64,000 nt of DNA. Origin: Zerene cesonia (taxonomy: Eukaryota > Arthropoda > Insecta > Lepidoptera > Pieridae). Below, one piece after another: positions 23,701-35,909 of the stretch. How positions within the stretch are numbered: position 1 is the stretch's first letter; each line of letters opens with the position of its first letter. Under the pieces are notes generated by a model that was not told where the DNA came from, searched no databases, and was given only the letters and a program-made list of their open reading frames with translations. The stretch spans positions 8,594,102 through 8,658,101 of the forward strand of contig NC_052112.1 of the NCBI RefSeq assembly GCF_012273895.1. The letters are read 5' to 3'. Made by a program: the position numbers and the translations under genes.

Positions 23701-26700
23701 CAGATAATCTAGGTCTAATAAGGTCTACTATTGAGTTATTTAATACAAAACTAATTATAACATTTGTGTGTGACTGTGTTCATATTTCATATGTACATTA
23801 TACTAGCTGCGCCCCGCGGTTTCACCCGCGTAAGTCTGTACCCCTTAGGAATATCGGGATAAAAAGTTGCCTTTATGTTATTCCAGTTGTGTAGCTGTCT
23901 ACGTACCAAATTTCATTGCAATCGATTCAGTAGTGTTTGCGTGAAAGAGCAACAAACACACACACATCCATACAAACGTTCGCATTTATAATATTAGTAT
24001 ATGGGCTGATGATGATGATTATGAACTTTATACTCACTTTCGAGCTTAAAAACCATTCCATTTTGTCAGATTTTTTATCATCTTTAGTAACTGATGGGAC
24101 TGTAGTGGTAGTGAGCTCTTCGGAACTATCAGTTGAGAGTGACTGGTATAGTCTCTGATTCCCATGTGTTCCTTCAGCATCTAAATAACTGCTGCCTTCA
24201 CGAATATTGTAAAGATACTGTAAAATTCACAATATGTATGAATATATTGAGTAAACCATGCTCGATTTCATATCAAGATTAATATTGATACTTATTACTG
24301 AGGGGATAAGAGCTATATGACATTCAAATACTTAAATCAATAATTTGTATGTTAATATTATTTTTAAACTTACTTTAGAATGAACTGGAACAAATCTATA
24401 AAGATATATAAATATACATTAATGTGCACAATATCTTAACTAAATAGTAAATTATAAGAGGTGTCCCCAAGAGTTCTAACGTAAATAATACTTGGTAGTT
24501 GTTAGTAGTACCTAGTATAGTATTATGTTATCTGTGGTAGTACACAGTATGTAATGGAAGAAAATAAATTACGGTTCAGTATTTCAGCCTCACTATCGAT
24601 CCTACGATGTAAACTTTAAATTTAGCATCTAATTACTGTTAGGGAGACGCATATCCCCTTATTTATTCTTATTAATATTATAATATTCCTCAGACCTCAA
24701 AATCTTCTGTGATAAAACAGTGACATCACTGCATATAAACAGGTGAGAATAAACAAAAAAAACCTTATTAATTAGATCATAAAGCAATAAATGCTATGTA
24801 TGGTACACCGTCCTTAAACAAACCAAATCACTTATTTGCTCCTAAACCGTCTTTAAATGCACGTAATTATAAGAACAGTAGCACCATAAAGTCGTTTACA
24901 TTTACCCTCATTAAGGATCTCTTAGGGAACGGGAAGTAATTTAGATAAGCGTCATTCTCGTATTAGACACAAGGATATTTTCAATGGACGGCGAAAAAAC
25001 TCAAAATGTCCTGGCTTAGTTACCTATAGGTTATTTAAAAATGCGTGCCTTTTTACGAGTTTATTAGTTACTGATTATCAGAAAAGTCATGTTAAGTTCT
25101 GCCTCATTGAAAGAAGTTTTTAAATAATTTGTATAATAGAATATTCTCAAGGAGATGCAGGAAAAAGATGGACGATAGGTGGATTTAGACATTGTGTTAT
25201 ATGAGGAATAAAGGTTTAGGCTACAAATAAGCCGATAAAGTGGCATAATTACCAACGCGAACAAATTAAAAATCATTGTCATTTGTATTGTAACGATACA
25301 TTAAGAAGTACCCATCTAAATCTAACTGATAACTCCAGTCCCATCTAAATAGCTTCATATAAAATTTAATTACCACCTATAGTAATATATATCCTATACA
25401 CTCAGTTTTGCAACATGAGGAATGAAACATATTTCAATTTAGATCATGTGTTAGACTAGATTAGGGTACGACAGATCAAAGTAAATGTATTTCATAAAAT
25501 ATGCTATTATCTAGAGACAAGAAGATATATTGCTCTCATCTTATAATTGTAAATAAGAACTAAATATCTTCATATGTAAGTATCTAGGCGTTGAAAATTT
25601 TCTGAATATAACATTTACGTGACATAATAATTGTAACATGTGTTATAAATTACTATAGCTATTCTACTCAATGCAGCTTTAAATATAAATATAAATACTG
25701 CTTTAAATATAAATTCCTTATTTGTAGATTAAAACATAACGAACTCATATTTTTATATCTTAGCGGGCAACTGAGCCGGTAATTCGCCTGTAAGTGATCA
25801 CTACTGCCTATGAACATTTATAGAGATACTGTCTCTGCGAATGTGAACTTTTAAGGGGTAAGGGATATGTAAAAGTATGATTCCTTCTTTTCAGACGCCA
25901 ATCCTTTCCTTATCCCTCATCCTGTAAAAGTGGGCAGCTCATTCGCACTACCTCTACAAATATTCAAGGAAAATAACCTAAAAAAGCAATAAAAATTTCA
26001 AGATAATGAAGATCGGAGCTCCCAAATTATATCTATTAAATTTTACTTAAATTTTTGATAAGAAAACAAAATATATTGTATATTAATTATTACCGTTTCG
26101 GTCTCTCGTCGTATACCTAAAAATCACAAACACGTTAAACACATTTTCCAAGCTCACATAAATTTGAATATAATTGCATGCTGATTTAATATTATTATGG
26201 TAATTGTTTAAAATATTCTAATGATTATAAAGGAGTGCATATGGATACAGAATAAATCTGGACAAGCATGCGCTAATTTAAGCCATTCATTGTATTCTCA
26301 AAACATGATCAATAAATGAAGAATCTTGTAAATGTTTTTGGTTAGTCCTTTGGGGCCATTCATAAATTATGTCATTCGAACTTTGGGCTTATTACCCCTA
26401 TCCCCCTTGTCACAGGCTGTCACATTTTAAGAAGCTCCTCCACCTGATGTTATCATATACATTAAATTTTACGCAGATATTAAAAAAAAGAAAACAGTTT
26501 TGATTGTTGTTAGATCGAGTTTATTAATGTCACTGACTGACGCGGGTTACACCGCGGGGCGCAACTAGTTTCCTATAATTAACAGTATTATCCACAAATC
26601 CTCTTACCTCATGCCCCAGAGTTTCCCAATATCTATCCTGATAATTGCTGCAAATATTTTATATAAATACATATCCTATACATTATTTCTTGTTTCTTAC

Positions 26701-29700
26701 GTAAGATCTGTTTAATAATGCACTATTTGATGAATAAATTATAAATGATAAAAAAAAAATTTGATGTGGTATTTGAATCCACAACACATCACTTCACAAA
26801 TCGTGGCTACGCTTTACCTATCGGTAACTCGTGATTTCTCAATTTATATAGCATTTGAATGCTATTAAATTAAGCTTAAATCATGTGATTACTCAATATA
26901 GAAACAAAGACTCACATATTGGGTGAAATTTTATTTGATACAGGTTCCTGTAAATGAGAATTATTTAATAACAAAATCAATGGCGTCTGTTTTTATTTCG
27001 CATTATATTACATATTGCTAAATTATTTGCTTTTAGTCCAATAAAAACATTTAATATATCGGGTTATAGTATTATCTAGTATAGTATTATGTTATCTGTG
27101 ATATTATGTTTATAATCTGTGGTCGTAAGTTTATTTTTTACCTGTAAAAAAGGAAAATATTAATCTTTTACCCGTACTTACCTGATCCGAATTAACAGAC
27201 GCGATATATATCTTAAAATTTCTGAAAGTAATTTTATTAATTCCGATTAATTTATGGTTTACTAGCTGCGCCCCGCGGCTTCGACCGCGTAAGTCCGTAT
27301 CCCGTAGGAATATCGGGATAGAAAGTTGCCTATATGTTGCTCCAGTTGTCCAGCTATCTACTACGTACCTACTTTCATAGCAACCAGTTCAGTAGCTTTT
27401 GCGTGAAAGAGCAACAAACACACACACATCCTTACAAACTTTCGCATTGAACAACTGGAATAACACATAGGCCACATTTTATCCCGATATTCCTACGGGA
27501 TACGAACTTACGCGAGTGAAACCGCGGGGCACAGTTAGTATACATATACAAATACAAATAATAAATAAAAATTCATAGAGACACGAGTAGTTAGGCAGAT
27601 AATAAATATTGAATTGAAAATAACAACTGTCATTAAGAAAAACATTAGTATAATATACGTATGAGTCGATGATTGCCGTCTCTTAATACATGAATCCAAA
27701 TATCAACTTAAAGCTTCAATTTGAAAGTACTTATTACATTTGTCGATAGATGCCTGGAGTTAAATTTTTACCCCATGGACGAATTCATGAGTCCTTTAAT
27801 TGATTTAACTAATTCAGTTAATTTAAAGAGTTATCATAACTTAAAACTCACCCTTTGTTAAATGGGACGTTGAGTTTTTCCAGCGCCGTCAATAACTTAT
27901 TATGAAAGTCTTTCTTATCCTGAAAGCAAATTATCTTCGTTTAATGTAATAATATTTATTAGTTTGTAATCCTACTAATATTATAAATGCGAAAGTTTGT
28001 AACGAAATGTGTGTGTGTTTGTTGCTCTTTCACGCAAAAACTTCTAAACCGATTGCAATGAAATTTGGTACGTAGACAGCTGGACAACTGGAATAATATA
28101 TAGGCAACTTTTTATCCCGATATTCCTACGGGATACGGACTTACGCGGGTGAAACCGCGGGGCGCAGCTAGTATATAATATACGAAGAAGTAGCTTAACG
28201 AAATTCGTGGAAAATCTCGTCTAGGTTTAATTTCAGATTTTTAAAATAAGTGCAAAATTACTCTTTTTTGGAACAATTCTAGTTTGCAATTTTGTTTTTT
28301 TATTTTGTACCTTAATTACCGGTGAATGGATATCAACTCTTCATCCAAATATAATTTGAATCAGCCGTTTTTGAGTTATAATTGGTGTAACTAACACGAC
28401 TTTATTATATACATTATTTTAATATTATGTAATAAGTACAATAAACTTACCACATCTAAAACAGTTGATGCGATCTGAAACCTTCAAACATAAGTTAAAA
28501 ATGTCTTACTATCTAATATTTATGAAGTTTCAAATTATTCCACCAAATTCAAAAGAGGGGGTTCTCAAACGAATGTATGTTTCTTTAAATGTAACTTTCG
28601 TTGGCTAAACCGATATTAACGATTATTTTTTTTTAAGTTGCTGCCTCACGTGTGGTCATTTAAATGAAGTCTAGTTTTGGCAATTTGAAGGTATTTCAGT
28701 TTAAAAAAATATGAATATACCTTGGTTGACTGCGTTCAGATTTCGTTGGTAATATCTGTGAAATATCGATATTTTTTAAGCGAAGAACCTTGCGGAATGT
28801 CTAACCGGTCGTTGAAAAATTGTAATTTAATTCTTTTAAAACTCTCAAATTCACATTGTAATATTAATTTGTGTGTACTTTTGTTAATTAAAATCGAGGT
28901 GTTTATTATGACGTCCATAAGCAGGAGAAATTTCAGTGTAGGAAGAAGACATCTATTAATATACCTCTGTCTTTTTTCCACACTATATAGGTCATAACAT
29001 ACACACTATATACTATAATAGGCCGTCAAGTAAAATGGCACTCAAAAGTAATGACTTTTTCACACTGAATTACTCTTGGTTTAAGACATTGTAAGCCGTC
29101 ATAACATTCATAACTACCTCCATTTATAAAATTTAAAAGTAACTATGACCAGACCTATATATTTATATAAACATCCGAATATTCTGGAAGTAGTTTGGTC
29201 ATTATATAATACCAATAATTACAATTTATGATGGGATTGTCGTACCATAATATAATCCGATGTACTTCTGCGGAATCCTGTATTCAGAACTCGTTCATTT
29301 TTCGCATCGTACCTGCAAGAAACATGAAATTTTATACTGTCTTTATTTGAAACTTTATCATAAAGGTTTATTATTTTATAGAGATATATTATTTTTTTCC
29401 TATTTTATATCTCGTATATTCAGTTAAATTTTGGAAAAATAAGACTTTAATAACAAAAATCACATTACATGTCTACAGTAACTTAAGGGCTTTGTCAAAC
29501 AAAACGCGATCATAGCGCGCGTCAGAACGTCAGAGCGAGGCTGCGCTATGACGCTGAATTATGTTGTACTTCATACTAATAACTTTGTCAGAGAGAAGAA
29601 AGAAATAATGAAAATAAAATAAAAACATTTATTTTAAAGTGCTAGAGTGTTGTTTTGTTTGATGGATTAGAGCCGCGTAGAACAACACATTTCAGCGTCA

Positions 29701-32363
29701 GGTGAGCGCTCTGACGCGCGCTAAGAGCATTCTAACTGTCAAAAAAAATAGTTGTTCATTAAACAGAAAAAAGAATCACCACAACTAATCCATCAATGTT
29801 GAATGACGTAAGTTATGTTCACATAAAATCCTTTTTATTAATCGGAGAATGCGTTTTCCCATACTCAGGGTCCCTCGGGAAATGCTCTGGGTAATGTGGG
29901 ACTCTAACTGGCCTTTCAGTGGTTGGATCGCGATTGTATGTATTCATCCAATATTCACGTAAAATTTCTTTTGTGTAAATTCAGTAAAAAAGGTGTCTAA
30001 CATTTACAGTGAATCGTAACAACGTCTCTTATCCGGAAAGTTAGTTTGCACGGCTTACACGCCAACTTTGTGCAATTCTTTGTAAGGTTTTACAGTTGCA
30101 GAGGTACTTGCACTATAACTTATAAAAGTTTCGTTATGAAAATAGAATTTATTCAGGTTTCGCTTCATGATTTACTCAAGTTTTCTTGGTGGAATATTTG
30201 TTTTGAATATTAAATTTTAAAACAAATGCTCAGCGGTAGCTGGTCGAAATAAATATAAACAAATAGTAAATACTACGATTTTAAATGAAAGACGTATAAA
30301 TTATTGTTGATATAACATATAACAGGCCCTTTGTAGCACAGATATACACAAGACAAAAAGCCCAATGTCAAGTAAGCAGGAAGCGATTGTTTAAATTTGT
30401 TCAGTTACAATTAACTTCAAATTTGTTCAGTTACAATTTACTATAAATTTAAACCCATTGGACAATTAACGTGTTAACATATTGAGTATATAATATCTGT
30501 GTGAATTTACGTTTACAAATAACACGTGAATTGAATATATCTTTCAGTTAGCATCCATTGTTTTCATGCAGAAAATTCGTTATAAATTTAAATATTCGCT
30601 GCGTGTCTGAAGCGATATGATTCGTTGTCCTTAGTCCCATGATAACTATAACAGACGTCGTTATGTAGTTTGGTTATGCGGTTATAGATTTTGTGGTTTA
30701 ATCAATTTCTTGATTTAAAGAACTTTAAATAGATTTAATTGAACAGAGAATGCCAATTTGTGCATGACTACTTTATCGAGCATAACAATATAGGGTTATC
30801 TTATACCCAGATCTTAAACATATACAAAACGCAAAAGTATCTGATCTATTTACGCACAACCCGAACTACTGGACTTTAGCCACTATGATGTAGGCATCCG
30901 CTAAGAAAGGACTTTGATAAATTCTCCTCCTAAGGGGATAAAATACCGATGAAAGTTTGTACCTTGAAAATTTATTTTGACCACACGGGCGAAGCTGCGG
31001 GCATGAGCTAGTTATATTCCCATAAACTGAAATAATATTCCAAGTATGTTTACCTTATACCCAGATTATCTATATTCCCATAAACGCCAGCGCTATCCTC
31101 CAACTCTTGGTGCGGAAATTTAATAGCAGACTTCAGCATCCCCAAGGAAGGTCTGATTAATGTGTGGCCTGGGAGTATCGATTCTGCTTCAGGTAAGTGG
31201 TTGGGAAGACCTGGTACTCCGACTATATGAGACACCTCCCGTGGATCGAAATGGTAGTAATTTCTTCTCTGGAAAAAATACATTTTCTTGATATGTCTAT
31301 TGTTTTATCTGTGGACCGAATTGACGAATGGTTTATGAATTTGGAAACCAATGCCATACGGACACAATTTTTTTTTGTTCTTTTGTTGCCAGCTCAGCAG
31401 CGGCAGCTTGTACTCAATGAATGGTGAATATTTTCATATTATTGTTTCGTATGGTATTATTTCGACTTACCGACGGGATAATTTCATTGTATATGCCTTG
31501 ACTCTCTGCCCGTGTTTTCTGAAGACAAGTTGTTGTTAGAAGTTGTTAAATAGTTTAAAATGTAATGGCGTCCAAAATATTATAAATTAACATTCAGATT
31601 AAATTATAAACGGTAATAAATTTTTAATAACTTACAGCTATGTGGTCCACCTGACGTTTCAAGCTAACTCCGCTACAACATCCGAACATCTAAAACGCAA
31701 TCATGAAAATTATGAAGATATAAAGGTCAAAATAAATAATGCTATTACTACTTCTTGTTTCTATTTTAGTAGTAGTAGATTCAATCATCATCATCAGTAT
31801 GTTCCCACAGCTGGGACACAAGCCTACTACTACTATGCGGGTTCAGGTCAAAATCTAGCACGCTGACCAAGTGCGGGTTGGCAGAAGTCACATGTCGTCG
31901 AACTTTTAATTTTTGGATATGCTGGTTTCCTCACGATGTTCCTCTACACTGTCTTGAGCAATGGTCCTATATACCGTTATCCACATACGCAGATAAATTG
32001 AAAAATCAATTTATTTCTTGCACGCTCGCGTGGTCTCGAACCCCTTACGATTTTAAGTCCGAGGTCCTCACCACCGTTTCAATTATAGTTCTACGTTAGT
32101 TAAATGAATGATTGAAGGAAAAAAATCTCTTAACAGCATAGTCAATAGTGAATAACGCTCTCAGAATGTTGAGATTACATTAAACATTTAACAGTATATA
32201 ATTTATATTCAATTTATATTCTTGAGAAATAAAAACATAACTTGACCTCAATCAAGAGCGACGCCTGAAATTATATAAAAATAACGCAAAACAAAATAAC
32301 TCAGTTATAACAACTCACAAAAATAACAAGGCGAATTTTCTGTAGCTCCATTTTATATTTCAT
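20724..32363 (-). CDS. Gene A: unrecognised secreted or membrane protein built from microexons
   Basis: I do not recognise this family. Fourteen exons join with unbroken phase to about 298 residues: 32319-32363, 31636-31689, 31054-31268, 29246-29312, 28721-28729, 28451-28474, 27852-27919, 27182-27221, 26916-26947, 26608-26647, 26094-26116, 24374-24395, 24038-24217 and 20724-20801. Exons 5 and 6 are only 9 and 24 nt. The start (MKYKMELQKIRLVIF then MFGCC) looks like a signal peptide. Exon 3 holds the block shared with gene B (VPGLPNHLPEAE, LPGHTL, GMLKSAIKFPH, YGNIDNLGI). The region in exon 13 is Ser/Thr/Asp-rich. The proposed last exon (YVIPAICLAIAVCVILVLFL then RR and stop) would be one membrane helix, giving a type I protein; its acceptor has a poor pyrimidine tract, so this end is the weakest part. 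Introns carry Helitrons, SINEs and a foldback element. Confidence 0.75.
22269..22470 (-). mobile_element. MINE-1-like Helitron, complete
   Basis: An intact copy in minus orientation with a long (GT)n tract, in the last intron of gene A. Confidence 0.85.
23254..23490 (+). mobile_element. Metulj-like SINE, diverged
   Basis: The head TTATGTCATAGCGGGCAACT, GAGCTGGTGGTTCACCTGAC is clear. The middle is deleted and the tail decayed (TTCGTAGTACCTTTCTCGATGC). Confidence 0.65.
23803..24000 (-). mobile_element. MINE-1-like Helitron, complete
   Basis: It sits in the last intron of gene A and ends only 38 bp from the donor side of exon 13 (24038). A short TGATGATGATG remnant lies between them. Confidence 0.85.
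25759..25975. repeat. Inverted pair of Metulj-like SINE fragments
   Basis: A plus-oriented head (TAGCGGGCAACTGAGCCGGT to AAGGGGTAAGGGA) is followed by a minus-oriented middle and head piece (AATCCTTTCCTTATCCCTCA, AAAAGTGGGCAGCTCATTCGC, TACCTCTACAAATATTC). The two can fold back on each other. They lie in intron 12 or 11 of gene A, between exons at 24395 and 26094. Confidence 0.6.
27262..27540. mobile_element. Inverted MINE-1-like Helitron pair
   Basis: A minus-oriented copy (27262-27448) is joined, within a few bases, to the 3' half of a plus-oriented copy (27450-27540). Both outer ends are therefore the GC hairpin plus CTAG-type terminus, giving a snap-back structure of about 90-bp arms. It lies in gene A intron 7, about 40 bp from exon 8 (27182-27221). 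Confidence 0.75.
27970..28171 (+). mobile_element. MINE-1-like Helitron, complete
   Basis: A clean full-length copy close to the family consensus, in gene A intron 6, 50 bp from exon 7. Confidence 0.88.
29487..29750. repeat. GC-rich foldback (MITE-like) element
   Basis: The left arm contains TAGCGCGCGTCAGAACGTCAG and TGACGCTGAATTATGTTGTAC. The reverse complement of the right arm contains TTAGCGCGCGTCAGAGCG and TGACGCTGAAATGTGTTGTTC. The loop is AT-rich with a GAGAGAAGAAAGAAATAATG stretch. Its GC content stands out from the flanks. It lies in gene A intron 4. Confidence 0.65.
29835..29977 (-). pseudogene. Stray third copy of the gene A/B signature exon
   Basis: An open stretch of about 45 codons on the minus strand reads REYWMNTY, TERPVRVPHYPEHFPRDPE. 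It resembles exon 3 of gene B (GVPRYPEHLPRAE) and of gene A (GVPGLPNHLPEAE). The similarity stops after this point: the LPGHTL and GMLKSA blocks are absent and TGA follows. Likely acceptor phases do not fit gene A, where it lies in the intron between exons 3 and 4. It is most simply a fragment of a third paralogue. A lineage-specific alternative exon is possible but less likely. Confidence 0.5.
30885..31011 (+). mobile_element. Unclassified repeat, family Y (3' part)
   Basis: It matches the copy at 15215: ATGTAGGCATCCGCTAAGAAAG, AAGGGGATAAAATA, GATGAAAGTTTGTACC, and a GGGCGAAGCTGCGGGCATGAG-CTAG end. It stops 43 bp from exon 3 of gene A. Confidence 0.55.
31770..32075 (-). mobile_element. tRNA-headed SINE with GATGAT tail (family G)
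   Basis: Read on the minus strand, a head with box B-like GGTTCGAGACC is followed by a body with ATCGTGAGGAAACCAGCAT, GACATGTGACTTCTGCC and GTGTCCCAGCTGTGGGAAC, then a (GATGAT)n tail. It lies in intron 1 of gene A. The plus-strand frames 31642-31866 and 31878-32099 are shadows of this SINE and of exon 2. Confidence 0.75.
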
Positions 32364-32754
32364 AGTTTTCGTATCAAATTACGTCACGGACAATCGAAGT
32401 TTTCTTATTAAAATTTGATTGGTTATGATTAAAAAGTTTGGAAGTGCGTAAAATCGGGTTTTCCTAAATCAATTTCTACGACTTTCCGTATTAATTTCTC
32501 GGTTCAGTGAACGCCATGTAACTTTATCGTATAACTAGCTACGCCCCGCGGTTTCGCATGCAGACAAATCACCATAGCCAATTTCAAAAGCTTAACGATT
32601 TATCTTTGAAACAAAAATCGTGTGTATCTGTCTTTAACTCTCCCAAACTCATCCAAATCGGGACAGCAGTTTTTCAGCCAAAACGTCATAACATTCATAC
32701 AGATAGATGTTTACAAAATTGCATTGACATTTCTATAAATTTTTTTATATTGGA

Positions 32755-32958
32755 CTCGAGAACGCTTCGGCACGAATTGGGCAAGCTCGCACCGGGGAAG
32801 TACCTTCCCAGGCCCTACATTCTTTCCAGTTGCCAATTCTTTTCCTTTCATCTCAAAAGCGGGCAACGCGTAGAGGTAGTGCCTCTGCGAATGTTCATGG
32901 GCGTTGATTATCGCTTACCTCTAGGTGAACCACCAGCTCAGTTGCCCAGTATGACATA
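32755..32958 (-). mobile_element. Metulj-like SINE with internal deletion
   Basis: Both head (TGTCATACTGGGCAACTGAGC) and tail (CTTCCCCGGTGCGAGCTTGCC) are present on the minus strand, but the middle is short. The plus-strand 133-residue frame 32558-32959 runs through it and is not a gene. Confidence 0.75.
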
Positions 32959-33409
32959 AAAAACGTATACTGCGCTAATCTCAGCAGCTACTGAATCAAA
33001 TTTAAAATATTCGATCACCTAATTTATTCCCGAGTCCTATAGACTATAGTATAGTACAAGTAGTATAAGTGAAACCGGGGTGGACCGCTTGTATAATATT
33101 AAGTACCTATGAACATTGAAACAGCATTGATTACTCCTTGCCATATTTTTAAATATTATTTTCTCTTCTTCTCTTCTCTTTGGCTCTTCGAAACAAAAAG
33201 AGGATTCTTCGTATATCCATTTTATTTTCAACTGTCATGGCCATGTCTAGACTCGAATAGTTTAATTGGTTTTCGGACCACACTCGTTTGACACAAAGCT
33301 CAGTTTTTCAGTTATAAATAAAATTGCATAAATTGAGACTACATAGCTATTTTTATTAATAAACCGATACTCTCACGCGATTTCTAATCCTACTCCTACT
33401 TTCTACTAA

Positions 33410-33609
33410 TCCTACTAATATTATAAATGCGAAGGTTTGTAAGGATGTGTGTGTGTTTGTTGCTCTTTCACACAAAAGCTACTCAACCGATTGCAATGAA
33501 ATTTGGTACGTAGACAGCTGGACAACTGGAATAACATATAGGCAACTTTTTATCCCGATATTCCTACGGGATATGAACTTACGCCGGTAAAACCGCGGAG
33601 CGCAGCGAG
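33410..33609 (+). mobile_element. MINE-1-like Helitron, complete
   Basis: Full length, except that the terminal CTAG reads CGAG. It lies between genes A and B. Confidence 0.8.
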
Positions 33610-34102
33610 TAAATAATAAATCTAATTTCTATTAGAGTAAATTCATATTATAATAAATAACTCAACTCGCATTTAGCCGATTTTATAATGTATATAGCTC
33701 CTAATTGAATATTTTTCGTTCACAATGATAAAATTGTTACCTTTATTACAGTATAAAATCACACACACATTCACACAGCAAACCACCACTCAACGTATTT
33801 CGTAACAATACCTACCCACACCACAATATTCCTGTCATAACATTACCAACACATATATCACAGCAAATTTAGCGATCATCTTGTTTCCCAGACGTCCGTA
33901 CCAAGTATCGTCGATTTATCACATTTTTTCGTCTCGCATCTTGCGCTTCGATTTTATTCTTATCAATTACTGTCAACAGCAATGAATTGCACCAATGTGT
34001 GGGAAATTCCGCTGTATCAAGAGTGTGTGAGATATGGGAACAGTTGGGGGTTTATTAAACACGTTTGGGTGGTTAATCTTATTAATATATCATTCGTTAC
34101 AT

Positions 34103-34235
34103 ATAGAAATAAAAGACTTTTTAACGGATTTTAAACGCGATTTATTCATTACGGCGTGGTCACGGCGAGTATCGCTGTAAAGTGTTCGAAACGTCGGGTG
34201 AATAATATAATTAATAATTCGCGTTTTAGAAAATC
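34103..34235. repeat. Foldback element copy (GTTCGAAACGTCGGG family)
   Basis: The left arm (AGACTTTTTAACGGATTTTAA, ACGCGATTTATTCATTA) is shortened. The loop keeps GCGTGGTCACGG and GCTGTAAAGTGTTCGAAACG. The right arm decays after AATAATATAATTAATAATTCGCG. Confidence 0.65.
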
Positions 34236-35559
34236 AAGTGATTCTATTATTATCATTTGCTGTTATGTATTTTTAAGTAATGTTCCCAAAACCAAAAGAA
34301 TGATGAAGTCTCAATTCGACTGTAGTGCTTCTATTTTTATTTATGGTTTTGTAACTCGATAGCTCTGTGTGTATTGGTTGATTTAATTTCATATTTGATT
34401 GGAAATTATTATCATTTGGTCTTATTATTTGGACGGGTACCTCCCCCTAGGAATGTCGGTGACTTTTTCTATGAAATAAATATTAATTCATTGAGAAATC
34501 ACTATTTAGCGATATGACCCCCATTTGTGATAATGCAACCTAGGTTAACTTTAATTTGTAATTCTATAGAGGGCAATAAAGCTAAAATAAACAAATGAAT
34601 TAATTAACGATAATTTAATTCCACAAAAAAGCTACTAAACTAAAGAATCATATCCAACTGAAGAAAAAATAGTAATTGAATAGTTTGCTCTTCAATTACG
34701 TAGAGGATACAAAATTCGAGAAGATTCGTTTCAAAACATTTCCAGTGTACAGAAAATGGTACTGAGCAGAAATTGAGAATAGGAAATTGTTGTAAAGGTA
34801 AGCGTATACTGTGTTTGCTATTTTTCATTATTTATTTATTATTAGTAAAAAATAAACACTCTGAGGTTTACTCGATTATTTCGTCCTTTTTCGGGCTAAA
34901 AATATCTCTATATGCACCAATTCCACTGAATCGATACAGATGAAATTTGTTATCCAAATCAGTTTCATAATATAGGGATGTAGAAGATCCGGACAAACAG
35001 AGTTGTTTGGTATTTGTAACATTAGTAGGAATTTTGAAAACCGATTCTAGATAATTTTTAATGATTTATTATCCTTTCATTTTTGTATATATTGTCATAT
35101 CAATAAAATATTCTTTCCCGTTTGTTTTCTTTGTTGCGTTTTTAAAAATTTCATTATTACGCAAATAATACACAATATGTTTGTATATGCCGGATGCCTG
35201 ATAATCATAAAATTGTTTTAGAATTGTACACATAAATATATCATGCTTAAAATATATCAGTAAACATAAAACATGGGCACACTTGCACAGTTACATTATT
35301 TACACTAAAGGCATTCCTTAAAGAATTATGAAAGAAATGAATAAAGGAATATCGTTTAAATATTTCAGTGAACGATGTACCTTATTAGATGCTTAATGCA
35401 CCAATACGAATAGAACGGAATGTATTGTACACGATACGATGTTAAAACTTCTATTTACGATAAATAACTGCTTTCTCTGTCTGTTGCTGTTTGTGAAATA
35501 AATTTGTCTATACTTTATATTGACATACAATAAACATAGAATGTTAATAATACCTTAGG

Positions 35560-35745
35560 ATTATAGTGCTCGGAACGGTAAAGAATAACATACTGAGGAA
35601 ACCGGCATATCCGAGAATTAAAAGACATGTGACCCTGCCAATCCAAACTTGGCCAGCGTGGTGGATTATGGCTTGTACTCTCATAGGAGCAGTGTCGCAG
35701 AAGTGGGAACATATATGGGTTGATTATGATGATTATAGTTACACC
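35560..35745 (+). mobile_element. GATGAT-tail SINE (family G), 5' truncated
   Basis: The body AACATACTGAGGAAACCGGCA, AAGACATGTGACCCTGCCA and GCAGTGTCGCAGAAGTGGGAA leads to a short TGATTATGATGATTAT tail. Confidence 0.65.
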
Positions 35746-35764
35746 TTTTCAAATAGTTACAATG

Positions 35765-35908
35765 AAGTGGCGGTATCCTCATGACTTGAGGCGTACTGCG
35801 CACCATCTGCACACCAATACACTGCCGTCCGCGCGATGCGTGTGGGAGTTCAGCTCGCTTCAGCACATTGGGCCAACTCGCACCGGGGAAGTACCATACC
35901 CCCACAGA
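35765..35908 (-). mobile_element. Metulj-like SINE fragment
   Basis: A 3' part in minus orientation, ending at AGTTGGCCCAATGTGCTGAAG. It directly abuts the foldback copy that begins at about 35910. Confidence 0.6.
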
Positions 35909-35909
35909 T

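Noticed and set aside
32558..32959. 133-residue plus-strand frame, one of the longest outside known genes
   Set aside because: It runs through a minus-oriented Metulj-like SINE and unrelated flank; the second half is pure SINE.
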